Shown in pieces: positions 14,919 through 23,175 of a DNA stretch of 64,000 nucleotides; the stretch's first letter is position 1; each line of letters begins with the position of its first letter. The position numbers and the translations under genes are program-made. Under the pieces are notes generated by a model. That model had not been told where the DNA came from. It searched no databases and was given only the letters and a program-made list of their open reading frames with translations. Origin of the DNA: UBA3537 sp964219345 (GTDB lineage: Bacteria; Bacteroidota; Bacteroidia; Flavobacteriales; Flavobacteriaceae); NCBI GenBank assembly GCA_964219345.1, contig CAXPPN010000049.1:1-64000 (forward strand), given 5' to 3'.

Positions 14919-16748
14919 ATGGCTGAAGAACAAACTACAAACGCAGAGGAGACTGCACAAGACACTCCAGTTGTTGAAACAACAACAAACGAAGCTCAAG
15001 CCAATCCAGAGCAATTTTTAAAAGATTTTAACTGGCACAACTACGAAGAAGGTATTGACCCTGTTGCCGATGAAAAACTTGATGAATTTGAGAAACTTGT
15101 TTCTGATAATTTTGTAGAAACTTTAGATGATCAAGTAGTAGAAGGAACAGTAATTCATATTTCTGATCGTGATGCTATTATTGACATTAATGCCAAGTCA
15201 GAAGGTGTTATTTCATTAAACGAATTCCGTTACAATCCAAACCTAGCAGTAGGCGATAAGGTTGAGGTACTAATTGATGTTCGTGAAGATGCCACAGGAC
15301 AACTTGTATTATCACACAGAAAAGCACGTGTTATCAAAGCATGGGATCGTGTAATTGCAGCCAATGAAACTGGCGAAATTGTCAACGGATTTGTAAAGTG
15401 TCGTACAAAAGGTGGTATGATTGTCGATGTTTTTGGTATTGAGGCTTTCTTACCAGGATCTCAAATTGATGTTAAACCAATTAGAGATTACGATCAATAT
15501 GTAAACAAAACAATGGAATTTAAAGTTGTAAAAATCAACCACGAATTCAAAAATGTAGTTGTTTCTCATAAAGCGCTTATCGAAGCCGATATAGAAATTC
15601 AGAAGAAAGAAATCATAGGTCAACTCGAAAAAGGTCAAGTTCTCGAAGGTGTTGTAAAAAATATCACATCTTACGGAGTATTTATGGATCTTGGAGGTGT
15701 CGATGGTCTTGTACATATTACAGACCTTTCATGGTCTAGAATTAATCATCCAAGCGAAATCGTTGAGCTTGATGAAAAACTTAACGTTGTAATCCTTGAT
15801 TTTGATGAAAACAAATCAAGAATCCAGTTGGGTCTTAAACAATTGAGCAAGCACCCATGGGATGCTCTTGCAGATGACGTAAAAGTTGGTGATGAAGTAG
15901 AAGGAAAAGTTGTTGTAATTGCAGATTATGGTGCATTTATTGAAGTTGCAGATGGTGTAGAAGGACTTATCCACGTTTCGGAAATGTCTTGGTCTACTCA
16001 CTTAAGATCTGCACAAGATTTTGTAAGTGTTGGTGATACTGTAAAAGCTAAAATCTTAACATTAGACAGAGAAGATCGTAAAATGTCATTAGGGATTAAG
16101 CAATTGACACCAGATCCATGGACAGATATTACTTCTAAATTCCCAGTAGGAAACAAACACACAGGAATTGTAAGAAACTTTACAAATTTTGGTGTTTTTG
16201 TTGAAATGGAAGAAGGAATTGATGGATTGATTTATATCTCTGATTTATCATGGACAAAGAAAATCAAGCACCCAAGCGAATTTTGTGCTGTAGGTGACAA
16301 ACTTGAGGTTGTTGTTCTAGAATTAGATGTTGAAGGAAGAAAATTAAGTCTTGGTCATAAACAAACTATGGAAAATCCATGGGACAAATATGAAGCAGAA
16401 TTTGGTTTAAACACCAAACACACCGCTTCTGTATTTGAAATTGTTGACAAAGGAGCTACAGTAAAATTTAACGATGATATTGTTGCTTTTATTCCTTCTC
16501 GTCATTTAGAGAAAGAAGATGGTTCAAAGCTAATTAAAGGTGAAGAAGCACAATTTGTAATCATAGAATTTAGCAAAGAATTCAAGAGAGTTGTTGCATC
16601 GCATACAGCGATATTTAAGGCAGAAGAAGTGAAAAATGTAAAAGCAGCTGCCAAAAAAGCAGCTAAAGCAGCATCGGAAGCCAAAACAACTCTTGGAGAT
16701 GCAAACGAAGCACTTCAAGCCTTAAAAGACAAAATGGATAGCAAATAG
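14919..16748 (+). CDS. rpsA: 30S ribosomal protein S1
   Basis: The 609-residue protein has an acidic N-terminal extension of about 70 residues and then six successive S1 RNA-binding repeats. Typical boundaries are VVEGTVIHISDRDAIIDI (~72), GEIVNGFVKCRTKGGMIVDVF (near 152), VLEGVVKNITSYGVFMDLGG (~240), VEGKVVVIADYGAFIEV (~327), HTGIVRNFTNFGVFVEM (~412) and a more divergent last one near 498. The tail is alanine/lysine-rich. S1 unfolds mRNA on the 30S subunit. Because Bacteroidota mRNAs mostly lack Shine-Dalgarno sites, it should be important here. The gene is monocistronic, with a structured leader and a strong terminator. Confidence 0.95.
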   Translation: MAEEQTTNAEETAQDTPVVETTTNEAQANPEQFLKDFNWHNYEEGIDPVADEKLDEFEKLVSDNFVETLDDQVVEGTVIHISDRDAIIDINAKSEGVISLNEFRYNPNLAVGDKVEVLIDVREDATGQLVLSHRKARVIKAWDRVIAANETGEIVNGFVKCRTKGGMIVDVFGIEAFLPGSQIDVKPIRDYDQYVNKTMEFKVVKINHEFKNVVVSHKALIEADIEIQKKEIIGQLEKGQVLEGVVKNITSYGVFMDLGGVDGLVHITDLSWSRINHPSEIVELDEKLNVVILDFDENKSRIQLGLKQLSKHPWDALADDVKVGDEVEGKVVVIADYGAFIEVADGVEGLIHVSEMSWSTHLRSAQDFVSVGDTVKAKILTLDREDRKMSLGIKQLTPDPWTDITSKFPVGNKHTGIVRNFTNFGVFVEMEEGIDGLIYISDLSWTKKIKHPSEFCAVGDKLEVVVLELDVEGRKLSLGHKQTMENPWDKYEAEFGLNTKHTASVFEIVDKGATVKFNDDIVAFIPSRHLEKEDGSKLIKGEEAQFVIIEFSKEFKRVVASHTAIFKAEEVKNVKAAAKKAAKAASEAKTTLGDANEALQALKDKMDSK

Positions 16749-16770
16749 ACCAACCTGAATAATCTTTATT

Positions 16771-16799
16771 AAAGCCCTCCACAAGTGGAGGGCTTTTTT
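16771..16799 (+). terminator. Intrinsic terminator of rpsA
   Basis: AAAGCCCTCCAC pairs with GTGGAGGGCTTT around a short AA loop, followed by a T run. Confidence 0.92.
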
Positions 16800-16906
16800 A
16801 TTTATAATCTGTTGATTTTCAATTTTTTAAAAGAATTAACTTTTTTTTTAAACTAATAAAAGATGATATAGTTAATTTTATAAAATAATAAACTAAACAA
16901 ACAATT

Positions 16907-18493
16907 ATGGGTTTTAATAATATCCCCAAAGCATTTCAAATTAACAACTTAATTCATCAAAAAACATACCTTGTGAATGGTGAATTAAAAAAGTGGAGTG
17001 GTGCAACATCGGATGTGTATTCTACAATTTCTTCGACAGAAGAATATGCACCAACTTTACTAGGCTCTATTCCGCTATTGGAGAAAGAACAAGCAATGGA
17101 AGCTCTGGAATCTGCATCTCAGGCTTATAATAATGGTCAAGGCTTGTGGCCTACAATGAAAGTAGCCGATCGAATTGGGTGTATGGAAAAGTTTGTTGAG
17201 CAAATGAAAACCAAACGAGACCAAGTCATTAAATACTTGATGTGGGAAATTGGAAAAAATCTTAAAGACTCCGAAAAAGAATTTGATAGGACTATAGATT
17301 ATATTTATGATACTATTGATGATTACAAACAACTCGACCGAAATGCTGCAAAATTCCATAAAAATTCAGGAGTTTACGCCCATATAAGAAGAGGACCACT
17401 AGGGATTGTACTTTGTTTAGGGCCATACAATTACCCACTTAATGAAACTTTTGCACTTCTCATTCCAGCCCTAATCATGGGTAACACTACTATTTTTAAG
17501 CCTGCAAAACTAGGGGTTTTATTGCTTACACCACTTATGGAAGCTTTTCAAAATAGCTTTCCAAAAGGTGTAGTCAATGTTCTATTTGGAAGAGGACGTA
17601 CATTGGCAACTCCACTAATGGAAACAGGAAAAATAGATGTCCTTGCCCTTATAGGCCACAGCAATTCAGCCAATGCACTACAAAATAGTCACCCGAAGAA
17701 GAATAGACTTAGAACTGTACTTGGATTAGAAGCAAAAAACCCTGCAATTGTCTTGCCAGATGCTGATTTAGATCTAGCTGTACAAGAATGTATAGCTGGA
17801 ACACTTTCCTTTAATGGTCAACGTTGTACAGCACTCAAAATATTGTATGTACATGAAACAATTTTTGAAGCTTTTAAAGAAAAATTCTGTGCACATGTCG
17901 ATACCCTAAAATTTGGAAATCCATGGGAAGATGCAGCGATGCTTACCCCATTGCCTGAAGTTAATAAGCCTGATTATATTCAAGAATTGATTGATGATGC
18001 CAAAGCAAAAGGTGCAAAAATATTAAATGCAAAAGGAGGTGAGCGTACAGAAAATTATATTTTCCCTTCGGTGCTTTATCCTGTGAATAAAATAATGGAT
18101 GTGTATCATGAAGAGCAATTTGGTCCTGTAATTCCAATGATGACATTTACAGATATTCAACAACCTTTGAATGATATGGCAGAATCAAATTATGGTCAAC
18201 AGGTAAGTGTATTTGGAAAAGACACCAAAACTCTTGCACCACTTATCGATATTCTAGTCAATTTAGTCTGCCGTGTGAATTTAAATAGTTCTTGTCAGCG
18301 TGGACCAGATGTATTTCCATTTACAGGAAGAAAAGACTCTGCATTTAGTACTTTGAGTGTTAGAGATGCATTGCGTTCTTTTTCCATTCGTACTTTCGTG
18401 GCAGCAAAAGATAATCCTTACAATAGTGAGATTCTAAAAGAAATGTTAGACGAAAAACAATCTAATTTTATAAGTACAGATTATCTGCTTTAA
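16907..18493 (+). CDS. gapN: NADP-dependent non-phosphorylating glyceraldehyde-3-phosphate dehydrogenase (GapN type)
   Basis: This 528-residue aldehyde dehydrogenase has GPYNYPLNETFALLIPAL near 172 with the active-site Asn. The catalytic Glu is in VLGLEAKNP near 274 and the catalytic Cys in FNGQRCTALK near 307. The C-terminal part NSSCQRGPDVFPFTGRKDS near 463 is typical of GapN rather than general aldehyde dehydrogenases. GapN oxidises glyceraldehyde-3-phosphate directly to 3-phosphoglycerate, making NADPH without ATP. The protein is somewhat longer than classical GapN (~480) because of N- and C-terminal extensions. It is a single gene. A related aldehyde substrate cannot be excluded. Confidence 0.8.
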   Translation: MGFNNIPKAFQINNLIHQKTYLVNGELKKWSGATSDVYSTISSTEEYAPTLLGSIPLLEKEQAMEALESASQAYNNGQGLWPTMKVADRIGCMEKFVEQMKTKRDQVIKYLMWEIGKNLKDSEKEFDRTIDYIYDTIDDYKQLDRNAAKFHKNSGVYAHIRRGPLGIVLCLGPYNYPLNETFALLIPALIMGNTTIFKPAKLGVLLLTPLMEAFQNSFPKGVVNVLFGRGRTLATPLMETGKIDVLALIGHSNSANALQNSHPKKNRLRTVLGLEAKNPAIVLPDADLDLAVQECIAGTLSFNGQRCTALKILYVHETIFEAFKEKFCAHVDTLKFGNPWEDAAMLTPLPEVNKPDYIQELIDDAKAKGAKILNAKGGERTENYIFPSVLYPVNKIMDVYHEEQFGPVIPMMTFTDIQQPLNDMAESNYGQQVSVFGKDTKTLAPLIDILVNLVCRVNLNSSCQRGPDVFPFTGRKDSAFSTLSVRDALRSFSIRTFVAAKDNPYNSEILKEMLDEKQSNFISTDYLL

Positions 18494-18549
18494 AGTGTTT
18501 TTATTTTAAGTAATTATCATTTTTTACGAAGTGAAATGTAATATTAAAT

Positions 18550-18578
18550 TTGAATATCAAAATTTTCTATTACCTTTG
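18550..18578 (+). promoter_or_regulatory. Promoter of the pyrR-pyrB operon
   Basis: TTG at 18550-18552, an 18-nt spacer and TACCTTTG at 18571-18578 match the Bacteroidota promoter consensus closely. Only about 23 nt separate the -7 box from the pyrR start codon. Confidence 0.7.
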
Positions 18579-18601
18579 CGCACGTATATGTTGAAAACAT
18601 T

Positions 18602-19141
18602 ATGAGTCAAAAAGTTTTACTGAACGAAAAAGAAGTAAACATTATCCTTCACAGATTGGCTTGTCAACTTATTGAAAAACACAACGATTTTTCCAATACA
18701 ATATTAGTAGGATTACAACCAAGAGGAAAGCACCTAGCAGATAGACTTTTACAGCTTTTACAATCTGATTATAATATATTTGATACACAAGTAGGCTACT
18801 TAGATATTACTTTTTACAGAGATGATTTTAGACGAACGAATAAAGTTCTTGAGGCTAGTAAAACGCAAATGGATTTTATTGTAGAAGGAAAAAATGTAGT
18901 TTTTATAGACGATGTTTTATATACAGGAAGAAGTATCCGAGCTGCCCTAACTGCCATTCAATCTTATGGTCGTCCAAAAAGTATAGAATTACTGATTTTG
19001 ATTGACCGAAGATTCAGTAGACATTTGCCTATTCAACCAGATTATCGAGGACGACAGGTTGATGCTATTGACGAAGAAAAAGTTATTGTAAATTGGAAAG
19101 AAACACAAGGTGAAGACACCGTGTATTTGATAAAACAATAG
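18602..19141 (+). CDS. pyrR: Bifunctional PyrR: pyrimidine regulator / uracil phosphoribosyltransferase
   Basis: The 179-residue protein has the PRPP-binding motif NVVFIDDVLYTGRSIRAA near residues 98-115 and the PyrR-typical GLQPRGKHLADRL near 37. It also has IDRRFSRHLPIQPDYRGR near 138. PyrR proteins convert uracil and PRPP to UMP and in Gram-positives bind pyr mRNA to cause attenuation. Here the promoter is so close to the start that no attenuator fits in front of the gene. pyrB starts 3 nt after its stop, so the two form an operon. Confidence 0.93.
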   Translation: MSQKVLLNEKEVNIILHRLACQLIEKHNDFSNTILVGLQPRGKHLADRLLQLLQSDYNIFDTQVGYLDITFYRDDFRRTNKVLEASKTQMDFIVEGKNVVFIDDVLYTGRSIRAALTAIQSYGRPKSIELLILIDRRFSRHLPIQPDYRGRQVDAIDEEKVIVNWKETQGEDTVYLIKQ

Positions 19142-19144
19142 ATT

Positions 19145-20074
19145 ATGAGCACATTAAGTGTAGAGCATTTATTAGGAATTAAACATCTCACCAAAGAAGA
19201 TATTCATTTAATTTTTGAAACTGCAGATCATTTTAAACAAGTCATAAATCGTCCAATTAAAAAAGTTCCTTCGCTTAGAGATATTACTATTGCTAATTTG
19301 TTTTTTGAAAATTCAACAAGAACAAAACTTTCCTTTGAAATTGCACAAAAACGTCTTTCGGCCGATGTTATTAATTTTTCCGCTGGTCAATCGTCACTAA
19401 AAAAAGGTGAAACACTCATAGATACTGTAAACAATATTTTATCCATGAAAGTGGATATGGTGGTCATGCGCCACCCAAAACCAGGTGCTGCAGAGTTCCT
19501 TATGCAACATGTTGACGCAAAAATTATTAATGCGGGTGATGGTGCACACGAACACCCCACACAAGCGCTTTTGGATACATATTCAATTCGTGAAAAACTA
19601 GGCCATGTAGAAGGTAAAAAACTGGTAATAGTTGGCGATATTCTCCACAGTAGAGTAGCACTTTCCAATATTTTTGCACTTCAGTTACTTGGTGCAAAAG
19701 TTAAGGTTTGTGGACCAAAATCATTAATCCCAAAGTACATTGAAGAATTAGGTGTTGAAGTCGAAACGAATCTAAAAAAAGCACTTCAATGGTGTGATGT
19801 TGCCAATATGTTGCGTGTACAAAATGAACGTATGGAAGTTAGTTATTTTCCATCAACACGAGAATACACCCAACAATATGGTGTAACAAAAACACTTATA
19901 GACGAATTAGATAAGCCTATTGTAATCATGCATCCAGGTCCTATAAACAGAGGCGTAGAAATTACAAGTGATGTTGCCGATTCTAATCAGGCGATTATTC
20001 TAGATCAAGTTGAAAATGGTGTGGCCATTCGAATGGCGGTAACCTATTTGTTAGCTTCAAAAATTAAGTCTTAA
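19145..20074 (+). CDS. pyrB: Aspartate carbamoyltransferase catalytic subunit
   Basis: The 309-residue protein has the carbamoyl-phosphate loop FFENSTRTKLSFEIA near 54-68 and GDGAHEHPTQALLD near 130. The closing motif is MHPGPINRGVE near 260-270. It joins carbamoyl phosphate and aspartate, the committed step of pyrimidine synthesis. No regulatory pyrI gene is adjacent, so this is likely the unregulated trimer form. It lies in the operon pyrR-pyrB-unknown-rnz, and its stop codon overlaps the next start (TAATG). Confidence 0.95.
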   Translation: MSTLSVEHLLGIKHLTKEDIHLIFETADHFKQVINRPIKKVPSLRDITIANLFFENSTRTKLSFEIAQKRLSADVINFSAGQSSLKKGETLIDTVNNILSMKVDMVVMRHPKPGAAEFLMQHVDAKIINAGDGAHEHPTQALLDTYSIREKLGHVEGKKLVIVGDILHSRVALSNIFALQLLGAKVKVCGPKSLIPKYIEELGVEVETNLKKALQWCDVANMLRVQNERMEVSYFPSTREYTQQYGVTKTLIDELDKPIVIMHPGPINRGVEITSDVADSNQAIILDQVENGVAIRMAVTYLLASKIKS

Positions 20075-20406
20075 TGAAATTTGAAACTAAAGACACTACT
20101 GTAATTGTTGATCAAAATAAACAAATTTCATCAGAATTTTTTAAATCATTTGATTTGAATTACCCTAAATTCCACTCTAATAATATCATTCTTATTGTTG
20201 ATGAAACTCAAAACTCAGAACCTGATTTTGTCAATACGGTTTTCAAACTCACAAAATCTCATCAACTTCATAAGAAAACATTTGTTGTTGTAGCTCCGCA
20301 ATGGTCACAAAGCGAAATTTCAGACGACATTATTTGTGTACCCACTTTACAGGAAGCATTTGACCTTATTGAAATGGACGAAATGCAGCGTGATTTAGGA
20401 TTTTAA
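20074..20406 (+). CDS. Conserved small protein of unknown function between pyrB and rnz
   Basis: The 110-residue protein is translated from an ATG that shares its A with the pyrB stop (TAATG). It has no signal or membrane segment. The pattern of short hydrophobic strands (TTVIVDQ, NNIILIVDET, KTFVVVAP) alternating with helical stretches suggests a small alpha/beta, STAS-like fold. The sequence ends with DEMQRDLGF. rnz follows after 10 nt. Proteins in this position are sometimes named after the neighbouring ribonuclease Z, but this one has no metallo-hydrolase motif. A role in regulating either neighbour is only a guess. Confidence 0.75.
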   Translation: MKFETKDTTVIVDQNKQISSEFFKSFDLNYPKFHSNNIILIVDETQNSEPDFVNTVFKLTKSHQLHKKTFVVVAPQWSQSEISDDIICVPTLQEAFDLIEMDEMQRDLGF

Positions 20407-20416
20407 ACTTATAAAT

Positions 20417-21322
20417 GTGAAACTAACAACAATTGGTTGCTACAGCGCTACTCCAAGGATTTCTGCGCATACCACGACTCAGGTTTTGGAATCCAGAGGG
20501 CATATTTTTCTTATCGATTGTGGGGAAGGTACTCAAATGGAATTGAGAAAACATAAGGTTAAATTCAACCAAATTAAACATATCTTTATTTCTCATCTTC
20601 ATGGCGATCATTGTTTTGGCCTAATAGGATTGATTTCTACATTTCGCTTGCTCAATCGCGAAGCTGATTTACACGTTTATGGACCAAAGGGCATTAAGGA
20701 AGTTATCATGCTTCAAATGAAACTTTCCAAATCATGGATTGATTTTAATCTGATTTTTCATGAACTAACATCCCTTGAATCTGAGCTTATTTTTGAAGAT
20801 GATAAAATTGAAGTTCATACAATTCCTTTGGATCATAGAGTATATACCAATGGTTTTTTGTTTAAAGAAAAAGCATTTGACCGTAAATTACTAGTTGATA
20901 AAGCAGAAGAAAAACATATAGATGTAGCTTATTATCGCAAACTTAAACAAGGTGCAGATGTTCTTAATTCTCATGGCAAATTGATTTCAAATGCTGATGT
21001 AACAACAGAAGGAATTCCATCAAAAAGTTATGCTTTTTGTAGTGACACAGCCTATTGCGAAGCCATAATCCCCATTATAAAAAATGTTGATGTTTTATAT
21101 CATGAAGCTACATTTTTGGATGCTCATGCAAATTTATGTGCAAAAACAAAGCATTCTACAGCAAAACAAGCTGCAGAAATTGCCAAAAAGTCAACGGTTG
21201 GTAAACTTATTCTTGGGCATTATTCATCGCGATATAACAATCTGGAAGATTTTAAAACTGAAGCTCAAACAGTTTTTAGTTGTGTTGAACTTGCTGAGGA
21301 TGGTAAAACATTTCAAATTTAA
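20417..21322 (+). CDS. rnz: Ribonuclease Z
   Basis: The 301-residue metallo-beta-lactamase-fold enzyme has the core zinc motif SHLHGDHCFGL near residue 60. FLIDCGEGTQMELRK near 32, the exosite-like loop region 150-190, SDTAYCE near 205, HEATF near 228 and the final GHYSSRY near 275 follow. The start is a GTG (GTGAAACTAACA), since the overlapping ATG is followed directly by a stop codon. It processes tRNA 3' ends, most important for tRNA genes without encoded CCA. It is the last gene of the pyrR-pyrB unit. Confidence 0.93.
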   Translation: MKLTTIGCYSATPRISAHTTTQVLESRGHIFLIDCGEGTQMELRKHKVKFNQIKHIFISHLHGDHCFGLIGLISTFRLLNREADLHVYGPKGIKEVIMLQMKLSKSWIDFNLIFHELTSLESELIFEDDKIEVHTIPLDHRVYTNGFLFKEKAFDRKLLVDKAEEKHIDVAYYRKLKQGADVLNSHGKLISNADVTTEGIPSKSYAFCSDTAYCEAIIPIIKNVDVLYHEATFLDAHANLCAKTKHSTAKQAAEIAKKSTVGKLILGHYSSRYNNLEDFKTEAQTVFSCVELAEDGKTFQI

Positions 21323-21371
21323 CCATATTTTTCCTTAGTTTTTTTCCATGAAAGCACTGCACCCCCTTTTG

Positions 21372-22037
21372 TTAATTAGATGCATCAGGGGGCTTTAAAA
21401 AAAAGAAATTATACATTGGATAATCCACTTTCAATCTTTGAATTTTTAATTTATGGAGCTCCCATGCTTTGTGATGAACTTCAAATCCATAAATACCCTT
21501 TTTATAATCTTGAAAAAGTGCATAACGCTCTGTAAGCCAGTGTTCTAAATTATTTTTTTGTTGAATTTTATCACCTATTGAATACTGAATAGAAAAGAAA
21601 TTTTTTGTGCTATTATTTCCAGATTCAAACCAATTATTTTTTCGTTTCATCTCAGCAAATTTATACGGTAATTTTGAAATTTTTTGTGCCAATATACAAG
21701 CCAACGACTTACTAGCTTCAATGCTTAAAAAATAAACTCCTGGTTTTCCACTAGACTTTACATATGTTCGAATATTAAGTTCATAAAAATTTGAAACAGA
21801 ATCAATAGACGGCAATAATCTTGGGTGTATTTGTTCCATATTAAAAACTACTATAGATACCCAACATTCTCCATTAAATTGATCCAATTCAAGCTGGTTT
21901 GGAACAAATGTTCTTAATAATTGTTCATTAACCTTATAATGTAGAAATACTACTTCATTCCATTCTTGATAATAGGACCATGGATGCTTGGGCATTGTCC
22001 ATGGACGATGCGTTGTATAAGATTTGAGGGATTCCAT
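21372..22037 (-). CDS. YqjF-like DUF2071 family protein
   Basis: The 221-residue protein has the family pattern RPWTMPKHPWSYYQEWNEV at 11-29, VPNQLELDQFNGECWVSIV at about 45-63 and NIRTYVKSSGKPGVYFLS near 88. The family is DUF2071 (Bacillus YqjF), with no established biochemical function. No signal or membrane segment is present. It lies 13 nt after a 57-residue membrane protein on the same strand and is probably cotranscribed. Its stop codon lies in a G/C-rich repeat (CCCCCT / AGGGGG) that may help termination. Confidence 0.85.
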   Translation of the reverse strand: MESLKSYTTHRPWTMPKHPWSYYQEWNEVVFLHYKVNEQLLRTFVPNQLELDQFNGECWVSIVVFNMEQIHPRLLPSIDSVSNFYELNIRTYVKSSGKPGVYFLSIEASKSLACILAQKISKLPYKFAEMKRKNNWFESGNNSTKNFFSIQYSIGDKIQQKNNLEHWLTERYALFQDYKKGIYGFEVHHKAWELHKLKIQRLKVDYPMYNFFFLKPPDASN

Positions 22038-22050
22038 CTGTAAAATTTAA

Positions 22051-22224
22051 TTATAAATAATCATATAGTCGTCTACTTAATAAAAAAGTGATTCCTAATA
22101 ATACTAACAGGTAAAACCAACGTTTTTTTGTTCTTGGTTTTCTGATTTTTTTTACCACTAAATAGATGAAATAGGCATATATTAGCAGTGTTGCTATATC
22201 AGAAATGATATCAATTGTTTCCAT
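22051..22224 (-). CDS. Small membrane protein (57 aa)
   Basis: ATG at 22224 opens a 57-residue frame starting METIDIISDIATLLIYAYF and ending RRLYDYL. Two hydrophobic segments (about 10-24 and 37-50) flank a strongly basic loop (KKIRKPRTKKR). It precedes the DUF2071 gene by 13 nt on the same strand. Nothing is known of its function. It was found by reading the spacer directly and is a modest-confidence gene because of its length. Confidence 0.6.
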   Translation of the reverse strand: METIDIISDIATLLIYAYFIYLVVKKIRKPRTKKRWFYLLVLLGITFLLSRRLYDYL

Positions 22225-22377
22225 GTGCTAGTTAAATTTAACAATAAAAGGCTCTTAAACTTGTACACGCACTTTCAAGCAATCAAATCAACGACAAAAA
22301 CGAACACGTCGAATAAGAATATTTTTCTAAGAAAATAAATTTCTGAGGCAAGCAGATAATCAAATCTATAAAAAAAA

Positions 22378-23175
22378 TTAAAAACTTTCAAAAACTCCTA
22401 GGCCAAAAAGTGCAAAATCATATTTTACAGGGTCTTTTTTGTCTAGTTGTCTTAAGTTTTTGTCTAGTTCTTCTAATGCTTTTACATCGTTTTGTTTTCG
22501 TTTGAGTAAGCCAAGTTTTCGTGCTACATTACCAGAATGTACATCCAGAGGGCAGGAGAGTTGTGAAGGTGAGAGCGTTGTCCACAAGCCAAAATCTACG
22601 CCAGTATCATTGGGTCGAACCATCCATCGCAAAAACATATTAAGTCGTTTTGCAGCCGAGTTTTTTAGGGGGTCACTAATATGTTTTTGAGTTCTTTTGG
22701 GGTGTTCAATCTCAAAAAAAAGAGTTTTAAATTTATGAATAGAAAACTGTAAAGAATTGTTCTTTACATTTTTTTTAAATACTGATTCTAGTCCATTGTA
22801 TTTGGTGTAGATATGACGTAAACTTTTGATAAATTGTACGGCGTCAATCGCATTGAATGTTCGGTGAACAAACCCATCAAACACCTCCAAATCTTGTGGT
22901 TGATGAGTCATCACAAAATCATATGGAGCATTATCCATAAGCGTCATAAAACGCTGAGCATTATTAATGATGCTTTTTCGGTTTCCCCAAGCAATGGTAG
23001 CAGTCAAAAACGCTGCAATTTCAATATCTTCTTTTTTAGAAAATGAATGTGGAATTTGAATGGGGTCAGTTTCTATAAATTTTGTGGTATTGTACTGCTC
23101 AACTTTTGCGTCTAAAAACTGTTTTAGTTCATCAAAACTTAATCCATAATGGTGTTTAGGATGATACTTGTCCAT
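22378..23175 (-). CDS. TIGR02757-type conserved protein of unknown function
   Basis: The 265-residue cytosolic protein has AAFLTATIAWGNRKSIINNA near 54-73, RMFLRWMVRPNDTGVDFG-like text near 195 (here LNMFLRWMVRPNDTGVDFG) and CPLDVHSGNVARKLGLLKR near 215-233. This pattern belongs to the TIGR02757 group found in Bacteroidota, spirochaetes and others. The helical layout and VHSGNVARKLGL recall helix-hairpin-helix DNA-repair proteins, but that is inference. It overlaps the upstream ABC ATPase gene by 20 nt, implying coupled translation. Confidence 0.85.
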   Translation of the reverse strand: MDKYHPKHHYGLSFDELKQFLDAKVEQYNTTKFIETDPIQIPHSFSKKEDIEIAAFLTATIAWGNRKSIINNAQRFMTLMDNAPYDFVMTHQPQDLEVFDGFVHRTFNAIDAVQFIKSLRHIYTKYNGLESVFKKNVKNNSLQFSIHKFKTLFFEIEHPKRTQKHISDPLKNSAAKRLNMFLRWMVRPNDTGVDFGLWTTLSPSQLSCPLDVHSGNVARKLGLLKRKQNDVKALEELDKNLRQLDKKDPVKYDFALFGLGVFESF

